From Planctomycetaceae bacterium (GTDB lineage Bacteria; Planctomycetota; Planctomycetia; Planctomycetales; Planctomycetaceae), in NCBI GenBank assembly GCA_002726205.1, contig PBSL01000024.1, forward strand, positions 1-39,878: a DNA stretch of 39,878 nt, given 5' to 3'. Below, piece by piece: positions 1 to 7,836 of this stretch (positions are counted from its first letter, which is position 1; the number at the start of each line of letters is the position of its first letter). The position numbers were made by a program, and so were the translations under genes. The notes beneath the pieces are model-generated. The model was not told the DNA's origin, did no database searches, and worked only from the letters and a program-made list of their open reading frames with translations.

Positions 1-278
<278 letters not shown>

Positions 279-299
279 CGAGCCCCCCATCGGCAAGTA

Positions 300-1658
300 T
301 CAGGCGGCCTGTGACCCGGCGCGTGCGGTCAGCAAGTGCACGGCAGCTGTCAGGCTCAGCAACGTCTGTTCAAACGCCTCCGAAGTCCTGACCGCTTCCA
401 GGTTCGCAACCATCCGTTGTTCAAGTCCAGCCAGTTCTTCCTCGCGGTCAATGACCTTCAACAACAGCTCGCCAAGGTGCTGCAATTGCCCCAGTTGATC
501 CCGGACGGCCGTGGCCGCCTGGTCCATTCCCGTCACGCACTCCCCGACGCCGCCGGCGAGAGACTCGACCACCCGGTCGGTCTGTTCGGCCAGTCCGGCA
601 GTCACACCGTTGCAGGCCGCAAGCCATTCACTTCGCAGGGTCTCGAGTTTCTGGTCGTGATCCTGGAGCGAATTGCCAAGCCCCTGGGCCAGGGCGGTCT
701 GGAAGTCGGTGGTTTGCCGTTCGAGGGTCGTGATCCATCGCTGGCGGAGTTCCTCGAGTGAATGATCCCAGAGTTCGGTTTGTCGTCGAATGGCCGCCTC
801 GGACTCGACCAGCAGCGACTCGGCCACACTGGCCTCCGCCTGGCGGAGTGCTCCTCCCACCTGGCCGGAACCAGCCGGTTCGGCCAGCATGGGTGCAACT
901 TCACGCAGACTCCACGATTCGATCCAGGCCAGCTGTGACTGTTCGATTCGCTGGATACCGTTCAAGGAAAAGACCAGCACCAGCGAGAGCGCCAGGGCCA
1001 GGGCGGTGGTGTCGAAGGCGACGGCAAGTCCCTCGGTGACATCGGTCAACGAGGTGTCGAGTTGTTCGGGTGTGACGTTGGCAATCGCCATCGTGATGCC
1101 GATCACCGTGCCAAGGAAACCCAGGATCGGCACCGCCCAGGTGATCGTACGAACCAGGGCATAACTCTCGTGCATCCGTTCAGCGGCCTGGTCAGCCAGA
1201 AACCGGCCATGGTCGGAGACACCGGTTCCGCCGCCGCGGCGAGTGACGAACCGGCACAGGTCACGCAGCCGTGTCCGTCGCCGGGAATCGCGTGACGACG
1301 CATTTGTTTCCAGCAGCGACCGGGCCCGGGCCAGGCTGCCTCCGGCAACGATCGATCCGGGCAATTCCACGGTACGGCCGTTACGGGCTTCGTACCACAG
1401 GAGAAGGGCTCGGATCGCGAGCGTGGTCATGCCAAGAAAAAAGAGTGTGGCGGTGACGTACTCGAGAGGATGAGCGGTGAAGTAACGATCCAGCATTGCC
1501 GTGGCGATCGGTGAATACGGGATCGCGGCGTAGAACGACCACGTGACCAAGCCGCCCCACAGCAGCGGCGAACTTCCAAGTCGCCCCAGCCCACTTCGTC
1601 GCCGGGGAGCCTCGCAACATTCGGAATCCATTCCGGTCGCTTCGGTCACATCTGCCAT
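300..1658 (-). CDS. MotA/TolQ/ExbB-family proton channel protein with long coiled-coil tail
   Basis: 452 residues. There are membrane segments at about 31-50 and 67-88, a cytoplasmic-type loop at about 92-170, and the family core at about 173-232. The core has the segment VPILGFLGTVIGITMAIANV, then LAVAFDTTALALALSLVLVF, which matches the paired pore helices of ExbB/TolQ/MotA proteins. Residues about 250-430 are rich in Glu, Gln and Leu and look like a long helical or coiled-coil tail, longer than in classical ExbB or TolQ. The start at 1658 has GAGGGA a few bases upstream. The next gene, 9-21 bases downstream, encodes a single-span protein and is the likely partner. Such pairs couple proton flow to work in the envelope; the work done here is unknown. 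The architecture also recalls ZorA of Zorya defence, but no other Zorya gene is visible. Confidence 0.85.
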   Translation of the reverse strand: MADVTEATGMDSECCEAPRRRSGLGRLGSSPLLWGGLVTWSFYAAIPYSPIATAMLDRYFTAHPLEYVTATLFFLGMTTLAIRALLLWYEARNGRTVELPGSIVAGGSLARARSLLETNASSRDSRRRTRLRDLCRFVTRRGGGTGVSDHGRFLADQAAERMHESYALVRTITWAVPILGFLGTVIGITMAIANVTPEQLDTSLTDVTEGLAVAFDTTALALALSLVLVFSLNGIQRIEQSQLAWIESWSLREVAPMLAEPAGSGQVGGALRQAEASVAESLLVESEAAIRRQTELWDHSLEELRQRWITTLERQTTDFQTALAQGLGNSLQDHDQKLETLRSEWLAACNGVTAGLAEQTDRVVESLAGGVGECVTGMDQAATAVRDQLGQLQHLGELLLKVIDREEELAGLEQRMVANLEAVRTSEAFEQTLLSLTAAVHLLTARAGSQAA

Positions 1659-1738
1659 CGTTCCCTCGATCTGCAGCCGCTGCTCGCAACAACACCGGCA
1701 GGCGTGCTTGCCTCAGTGCGCACACGATCCCGACGACG

Positions 1739-1756
1739 GTGGACAGATCTGTCCAC
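1739..1756. promoter_or_regulatory. 18-bp perfect palindrome, candidate operator
   Basis: GTGGACAGATCTGTCCAC equals its own reverse complement over all 18 bases, with no spacer. It lies in the 182-base gap between the Nramp-like gene and the ExbB/MotA-like gene, 81-98 bases before the ATG of the latter. A perfect even palindrome of this length in a short gap fits a binding site for a dimeric regulator. No regulator gene is adjacent, so the assignment is inference. Confidence 0.45.
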
Positions 1757-1782
1757 ACACTGCTAAAGATCGGCTCAAGCGG

Positions 1783-1812
1783 CCCCCCCGATTGAATCAA
1801 AACACCGGGGGG
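1783..1812 (-). terminator. Possible weak terminator after the Nramp-like gene
   Basis: A C-run and G-run form a stem of seven GC pairs (1784-1790 with 1806-1812) around a 15-base loop, starting 28 bases after the stop of the minus-strand transporter gene. There is no following U-tract, so this is at best a weak or factor-assisted terminator. Confidence 0.22.
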
Positions 1813-1840
1813 CGCGTGAGCCGCGCCAAGCAAACCATCG

Positions 1841-3523
1841 TCATCCGCCGGTGAGTTTCGCCAGCAGGCCGGTTGTCTGCAGGACCGAGATCGTGCCCAG
1901 CGAAAAGTAGAACATGCCGGCAAAGACCAGCGCCACCCGAATCAGGACATGGGGCCTCAACTGGGGAGGCAACAGCGTCATGTTGATCACCAGCGTGTGC
2001 CAGCAACTGACGCCCAGGGCGATGTTAAAGAACATCGTGGCGTACTTGATCAGGTCACCGGGAGGCAGCGACAACATGATGACACCGAAGATCGAGTACC
2101 CGATCAGCACGCGGAGATAGACTTTCTTGATGTGCTTGGGGTCCATCGCCCTCAACCGGGGGCTGCTGGTCCAGAAGACATCGACCCAGCGACGGATGAT
2201 CCCGTCGGCCGATGAAGACATCGTCGGAGCCAGAACAAGGAACCCGCAGAAGATGGTCATGAACCAGCAAAACTGACCAAGGCCCACGCCCGACTGGGCC
2301 GTCACGGTGTCCTGGACGCCCTTGGCTGTCATCACGGCCATCGTCCACTGGTTATCAACCTGGGTGTCGGCGGGCTGCAGGAACTGGATCGAGAGCATTG
2401 CCGGCAGTGCCAGCCCGATGAAGCAGGCCGGTAACCAGACGGCCAGTTGGTCACGGGCGACGTGTTTGTACCACGCCCGCCACCGCGGCAGCGATTCGTC
2501 GGTGACTTCGAAGACCGTTCCGACGTGAGACAGTTCAATGTCGTGACCGCCGATCGCGCTGGGGATAGCACCGACGTGGTGTCCCATGCCCCATCCCTGG
2601 TCGCGGGTGTAGTTGCTGACCGGGGTGTTCGACAGGCCTCCCGATCCGGCAATTGCTGCCAGGGCCGCGATGAAGGAGATCATCGTGAAGTCGATCTCCG
2701 GAAATCCCTGGCCGTTGGCAAGCGAGGTGAAGACATTCTGCACGTTTTCGCCCCGGACCACTTCGGCACCCGGAGCGGTCTTGATCGGCACGGTCCCGAT
2801 CTTGAAGAAGCCGGTCGTGATCTCGACCCAGGTATCCCACTTCGAATACATGAAGGCCAGGAACAACAGGAACCCGAAGACGACGATCAGTTTGAAGGTC
2901 ATCACGACCTTCAGCGATCGGTAAATCTTGCCGCCGAACAGCAGTGGGATCAGGGCGCCCAGGAAAATGGCGTACGCCAGTCCCTTCATCAACCAGAAAT
3001 CGCTTGGCACCTGTTCGGGATCGGGAACCACGCCTCCCTTCAAGAGTGTCGCCAGGGGCGTCGCCGCGTTGGCGGCGAGGTAGGGAAAGACCGAGCCAAA
3101 ATCGAATAACAGGTAGGCGACCAGCCAGAAACGGGGGCCTGGCATCGTGCGAAATTTGCCGGTAAAGATCGGCTCGCCGGTGTAAAGCGTGTAGCGGCTG
3201 ATCTCGATGTTGTAGATCACCTGTCCGAGCACGCTGAGCGTGGCCAGCCACAGCAGGGCTCCGCCGTAGACGGCCGTGACCTTCGGTCCCACCAGCCACT
3301 CGCCGCCGCCAATTGCCGATCCGCCCATGATCAGGCCGGGGCCAAGCAGTGCGAACCAGTTTCGCGAGGTGAAGACCGGTGCCTTGATCAGTTCACCGGT
3401 GTTCCATCGTGGCATTTCCGAGGAACCCGGATGCGGCGATTCATAGGAACCGGCAGCCGGATCGGAAGTGACCTCGTCGGATTCGGGAGTCATTTCGGCC
3501 GGATCGGGGGGCATTTCGGCCAT
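1841..3523 (-). CDS. Nramp-like multi-span transporter without the DPGN metal motif
   Basis: 560 residues: a hydrophilic acidic N-terminal tail of about 50 residues, then about ten to twelve membrane segments. The first span reads GPGLIMGGSAIGGGEW (about 61-76), which lines up with the start of Nramp/MntH transporters, where the family has DPGN. Later segments such as YVFGFLLFLAFM-type helices and the Gly-rich IAGSGGLSN also suit the fold, but I find no Met-Pro-His motif of the usual sixth helix. In established Nramp transporters DPGN and MPH bind Mn2+ or Fe2+, so the substrate here is probably different or unknown. The start at 3523 is supported by GGAG 8-9 bases upstream. The gene is divergent from the large gene at 3733 and is not evidently in an operon. 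Family assignment is fairly firm; function is not. Confidence 0.8.
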   Translation of the reverse strand: MAEMPPDPAEMTPESDEVTSDPAAGSYESPHPGSSEMPRWNTGELIKAPVFTSRNWFALLGPGLIMGGSAIGGGEWLVGPKVTAVYGGALLWLATLSVLGQVIYNIEISRYTLYTGEPIFTGKFRTMPGPRFWLVAYLLFDFGSVFPYLAANAATPLATLLKGGVVPDPEQVPSDFWLMKGLAYAIFLGALIPLLFGGKIYRSLKVVMTFKLIVVFGFLLFLAFMYSKWDTWVEITTGFFKIGTVPIKTAPGAEVVRGENVQNVFTSLANGQGFPEIDFTMISFIAALAAIAGSGGLSNTPVSNYTRDQGWGMGHHVGAIPSAIGGHDIELSHVGTVFEVTDESLPRWRAWYKHVARDQLAVWLPACFIGLALPAMLSIQFLQPADTQVDNQWTMAVMTAKGVQDTVTAQSGVGLGQFCWFMTIFCGFLVLAPTMSSSADGIIRRWVDVFWTSSPRLRAMDPKHIKKVYLRVLIGYSIFGVIMLSLPPGDLIKYATMFFNIALGVSCWHTLVINMTLLPPQLRPHVLIRVALVFAGMFYFSLGTISVLQTTGLLAKLTGG

Positions 3524-3689
3524 GAAAACAACTCCGGATCACAACAAAAGAGGAGAAAAATGGGGCGAAGAACCGGCCCCGAGATGTCGGGAAGAATCGC
3601 ATACAGGTGACGGGATTGCAACCGCTTTCCCAAACCGGACCGACGACGCGGCCGCGAACGGCTACGGTGTTGCTCTGGGGCCAGATCGC

Positions 3690-3695
3690 TATAGT
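3690..3695 (+). promoter_or_regulatory. Candidate -10 element (TATAGT) for the 1361-residue gene
   Basis: TATAGT lies 37 bases before the chosen ATG at 3733, matching the sigma-70 consensus at five of six positions. The nearest TTG-containing -35 candidate (TTGCTC at 3670) is only 14 bases away, too close for a good promoter, so support is modest. Confidence 0.3.
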
Positions 3696-3732
3696 CGAGC
3701 CGACAGTGCTCCGAGCCCCACGGCCAGTTTTC

Positions 3733-6700
3733 ATGACCGCCCTCGGCCCTCCCGTCCCGACTCCCGAGATTTCCTCAGCACTGCTCGAGGACATTCTTGG
3801 ATACCTGAATCTCTCCAGCGGCAACCACGATCCGGCCTTTGCCTCTCAGGTCAACACCCTCAGCGGTCATTGCGGCAGCGGCGTCGGTTGGTCGGGGATC
3901 CGGGACTTGCTCGAGGAATCGCTCACGCAATTGAGCACCAATTCCAGCGCCTTCACCGACAATCGGCAAGCGCTCAGCATCCTGGATCTCACTTTCGACG
4001 GCCTCGCTCCGCTGTATCGCCTGCACCACGCCGACCTGCTGTTCCACCTCGACGAACAGGACTGGGAGCAACCGTTCCTGCTGGTGAAGATGTTCGAGGC
4101 CGTGTTGCAACAGGGCCCACCCTGGGATGAAACCGGTCGAATTCTCGACGCTGCCCTGGACACGCTCAACGATTTCCTGGGTTACCGTCCTGTTCCAGTC
4201 CTGGAGAACGACCTGTACTGCGAACCGTATCCGCACGAACGCTATCGTCCGGTACCGGTCTACCTGGCCGGTGTGGGAGCCGCGACCGGCCCTTGCCACG
4301 ACCTGGTCGCCCGCACGATCGAGATCCTCGACCAGACACCCCCGCAACTGCTGACCATTGCCCACTTCGACCCGTCGCATCTCGATGAACTGGCGTTGGA
4401 CATCCGCGCTCACGACCACCTGCACCCGGTCAACAAGCGGACAACCTACATGTTCGGCGAGTGGGATCCCGACCACATCGACAACCGTGGCTTCTACCGT
4501 CGTTTCATTCTCCGCAAGATCATCCTCGACGCCCTGCTCGACTGGACGAGTCACAGTTACGGCGAGAGTCAAACCGAAACCGAGACACTCGAGGATGCAG
4601 CGATCGTGCTGGCCGGAACCGTGCTGATGTCCTCGGCAATCAGCGGTGCCGGCCCCGACACTCATGATTCGACCGTTTCACTGACGACGCTGCTGCCGGT
4701 CGTGGCACGCTTGCGTGACGCGTTCTACGAGTACCACATGCAACAAGCCGAAGGTCCGCGAGCGGAATTGCTGGCCAGCCTGGCCGCCAAGACCCAGCAA
4801 CCCTTCGGCCATGTCCGGCAGGAACTCAACCTTTCGCTGGCCCGCTACGGCGCCCGCCAGATCCAGCATCGGCAACTGGCCCTGCTGTATGCCCGGATGG
4901 GTTTCCCCACCGCGGCCCGGGAGCAGGCCGAGGCGATTCCGGCGGCTTCGATCCGGTTCGAATGCGAGATCCAGTGCGCGGTGACCTCGGCGGAGATCTC
5001 GGCCGAACGTGGCGACGTGTCGGAATCGATCACGTACCTCTCCAACGCTCGGGATCTTTTGACCCGCGGTGTCGATTGCGGGGCGCTGCCTGATCCCTGG
5101 AACTATCTCGGCTACCAGGCCCAGTTCCCGCTCTTCCACGCCCGGGAGGATACGATTCCCGATCCGCGGTTGGAAGATCTGCTGATGATGATGGAACGAC
5201 TGTTTTCTGGATATGGCAAGGCACTCTCCGAGGCGGCCGCGCGTGGCCAGAACGAACTGGTCGATCAACTCGACAACGACTTCCAGACACTGGCGTTGAA
5301 CTGGGACGGGTACGGAGCGTCGATCGTGATTGACCTGAATGCCGAATCAGGCGTCCGGCGCTGGTGGTCGGCATCGCAGGCGGCCCGCGTACTCGCCACC
5401 TGGCAGTCGGCCGGATCTGCACGAGGCGATGTCGCGTTCTGGGCCGAGCAGGTCGAGGATTTCTCGTCGTTCCAGGCCGGCCCGGCCTATGCGCAGATTG
5501 TCGATGCCTTGCTGGATCGTCATGACCTGCCAGCCACGATGGGCCTGCTGATGCAGTGGCTCAACCAGGCGATCCCCACCGACCTGGCCGGGGGTCCGGA
5601 GAGCATCGCCAGCCTGCTGGGTCGCTGGCTCGACCTGGCCACCGACCCGATCCACTTTCATCCTTCTCCGCAACACACTCGCCTCGTCGAACGATTTTTC
5701 GCTTTTCTCGAGGTCAACGCCGAGTCGTTCTGGTCGGTTCCGGGTCTGGACGACGGCCTGCTCGATATTTCGGGACCGACCGATGCCACGTCGATCGAGG
5801 AGATCATCTCGGGAAGTGACAGCGAAATCGAGAACGGATTCGAGGACGTCGCAGACGACGAAGACGACGAGAATGACGAGGACGCCCTGTACGCGGCGGC
5901 CTACGATGATGTCACTTTCCGCGACAGCACCGATGACGGGCTCGACGCGGAATTGCTCGACGAGGGATTCGTGCCCGGGACGAGCGAGTTCGAGGGAATC
6001 TACCGCGAACTGGAACCCCGGTTGAGATTCCTCGAGTCAGTCACCCGGTTGTGGCAACAGTTGATTGTCGGATCCTCGGTCCTGCCAGGGCTCGACCCGG
6101 ACGGGATCCAGCACTGGAGCCAACAGGCCCGGACAATGCAGGAGGAACTGCTCAACCTGCTCGACTCCATCTGGCAACACGAGATCCCCACCCCCTCGCT
6201 GGCCTCGGATGCGGGAATCGAGTTCGACATCCAGTTGCAGACAAAACACGAGTTGCTGCGACTGGTGATGTCTGTCCACGTGCAGGCTCGGCGTGCCGGG
6301 TTGATGCTGCAGGGACTGCTTCCCGTGACCACGGTCGAGGACGAAAAAAGTGATCGTCATCGCTGGCGGATGCTCAGCCAGGCGGTGATTCACGGTGACA
6401 CGGCCACGGTTCGCCGAACGCTGCCGGAAGTCCTCAGGCGGATGGTTCGACAACCGTTGTTGTACGTCCCCCTGGACGCCGGTGGTGATCCTCACCAGAT
6501 GCTGGCCGCCCGAACCCGCCACACCGACCTGCAGTTTCTGGCCGAGCACCTGCCACGAATGGGCCTGCTGCGGGAAACCGCCTACGTGTTGCGAACCGCC
6601 TACCGGATGGAGCGATCCGCACGACCCGAGGGAGCGGTGGTCACCGAGTTCGATCGGCTCTTTCGGGTCGTGTTCCGCCACATCCTGGAAGCCGTCAGCG

Positions 6701-7818
6701 ACGCGGCCATCGGCTGGAAATCCGACAGGCGGGCCCCGGACGGAACGGGACGGTGCGAGACTCCCGGTGGTCCGCCGCGCCGCCGTCGCCAGCCGCGCCG
6801 CGGCCGGCAGCGGCGACCCGATCACCGACAGCCACGGGCCGGCATCTGGCGTGACCAGAAACTTCTGCTGCTTGTCGATCAGCTGGTCGAACAGTTCCAG
6901 GTTCCCTGGCTCAGGCACAGCAGCCGCACCCGACTCTCGGCAGCGGAAGCGCTCGAGCCTTCCGACACCTGGACGGAAGCCAAGGAGTTCATCGAGGCCT
7001 ACGGAAGCGAGTTGTTTGCCGCACCCAAACTGACACTCGGACACATCCGTGCGATCCTGCATCACGGCATCGACTGGTTTCTCGACTCGCTCCAGGACGA
7101 AGCCGACCCGCTTGCCGAAAGTCGGCTGCTGGAGGACCTGGAGGACGAGTTGCTTGACCGTGACGCCGCCAATCGATTGTTGCAGCTCGTCTACCAGACC
7201 GTCATCGACCGCTACCATCGCTTCATCGAGTACAACACGACGACGACGCAGTCCGATTACGGTGAGAAAATCTACTGCCTGCTGGACTTCCTACGTCTGG
7301 AGGCGGCCTACGATCGCGATGCGTGGAATTTCACCCCGTCCGAAATTGCTCACGAGGTACTGGCCCAGGGGACCCGCCCCTGGTTGGCAACCGCCTGGGA
7401 GAGGGTCTGTGCCCCGGCGGTCCGTGACCGTGCCGACGAACATCTCGATCGGCTCGAATCGCTCGAATCGCTCTGGGGCATGCGGTTGCCGTCCCTGGCT
7501 GACCGACTCGGCGAACGGTTCCTGAGACCGCTGGCCGTCAACCGGATGCAGGCGATGATCGACGCAGCCCGCGCCGACGCCCGGGGATCGGACGAGCAGT
7601 CGGTGATCTTCGAGCAGTTGCGGGCCGAGGTCGATCGTTATCTGCAGGAGACGCACGGGTCCGGCATCGATGTCCCTTCCTGGCTGCAGAAACTCGAGCA
7701 GGCACTCCGCCGCAGACCGAGTGGCCATCGCGTTCGTTCCCGAACGGGGCTGACCCCGCGTGCCATCGAGCATCAACTGGCGACCTGGCAGCGTCCGGCC
7801 TGGCCGCGGCGGCGTTAG
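3733..7818 (+). CDS. Very large protein of unknown function (1361 aa)
   Basis: I do not recognise this protein. The frame is open from 3607, but the first 42 codons look like non-coding leader and would lie across a likely -10 element, so I place the start at the ATG at 3733 (MTALGPPVPTPEISS). No signal peptide or membrane segment is visible. It is largely alpha-helical in appearance, with many Leu, Glu and Arg residues spaced like helical repeats. A conserved-looking stretch is HPVNKRTTYMFGEWDPDHID (about 233-252). Residues about 695-745 are strongly acidic, a likely disordered linker. Residues about 997-1038 are Arg/Pro-rich and compositionally unlike the rest (see findings). The gene is on its own between a divergent transporter gene and a convergent EF-G-like gene. 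A cytoplasmic scaffold is possible but is only a guess. Confidence 0.8.
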   Translation: MTALGPPVPTPEISSALLEDILGYLNLSSGNHDPAFASQVNTLSGHCGSGVGWSGIRDLLEESLTQLSTNSSAFTDNRQALSILDLTFDGLAPLYRLHHADLLFHLDEQDWEQPFLLVKMFEAVLQQGPPWDETGRILDAALDTLNDFLGYRPVPVLENDLYCEPYPHERYRPVPVYLAGVGAATGPCHDLVARTIEILDQTPPQLLTIAHFDPSHLDELALDIRAHDHLHPVNKRTTYMFGEWDPDHIDNRGFYRRFILRKIILDALLDWTSHSYGESQTETETLEDAAIVLAGTVLMSSAISGAGPDTHDSTVSLTTLLPVVARLRDAFYEYHMQQAEGPRAELLASLAAKTQQPFGHVRQELNLSLARYGARQIQHRQLALLYARMGFPTAAREQAEAIPAASIRFECEIQCAVTSAEISAERGDVSESITYLSNARDLLTRGVDCGALPDPWNYLGYQAQFPLFHAREDTIPDPRLEDLLMMMERLFSGYGKALSEAAARGQNELVDQLDNDFQTLALNWDGYGASIVIDLNAESGVRRWWSASQAARVLATWQSAGSARGDVAFWAEQVEDFSSFQAGPAYAQIVDALLDRHDLPATMGLLMQWLNQAIPTDLAGGPESIASLLGRWLDLATDPIHFHPSPQHTRLVERFFAFLEVNAESFWSVPGLDDGLLDISGPTDATSIEEIISGSDSEIENGFEDVADDEDDENDEDALYAAAYDDVTFRDSTDDGLDAELLDEGFVPGTSEFEGIYRELEPRLRFLESVTRLWQQLIVGSSVLPGLDPDGIQHWSQQARTMQEELLNLLDSIWQHEIPTPSLASDAGIEFDIQLQTKHELLRLVMSVHVQARRAGLMLQGLLPVTTVEDEKSDRHRWRMLSQAVIHGDTATVRRTLPEVLRRMVRQPLLYVPLDAGGDPHQMLAARTRHTDLQFLAEHLPRMGLLRETAYVLRTAYRMERSARPEGAVVTEFDRLFRVVFRHILEAVSDAAIGWKSDRRAPDGTGRCETPGGPPRRRRQPRRGRQRRPDHRQPRAGIWRDQKLLLLVDQLVEQFQVPWLRHSSRTRLSAAEALEPSDTWTEAKEFIEAYGSELFAAPKLTLGHIRAILHHGIDWFLDSLQDEADPLAESRLLEDLEDELLDRDAANRLLQLVYQTVIDRYHRFIEYNTTTTQSDYGEKIYCLLDFLRLEAAYDRDAWNFTPSEIAHEVLAQGTRPWLATAWERVCAPAVRDRADEHLDRLESLESLWGMRLPSLADRLGERFLRPLAVNRMQAMIDAARADARGSDEQSVIFEQLRAEVDRYLQETHGSGIDVPSWLQKLEQALRRRPSGHRVRSRTGLTPRAIEHQLATWQRPAWPRRR

Positions 7819-7836
7819 CCGCCATCCGAACCGGGC

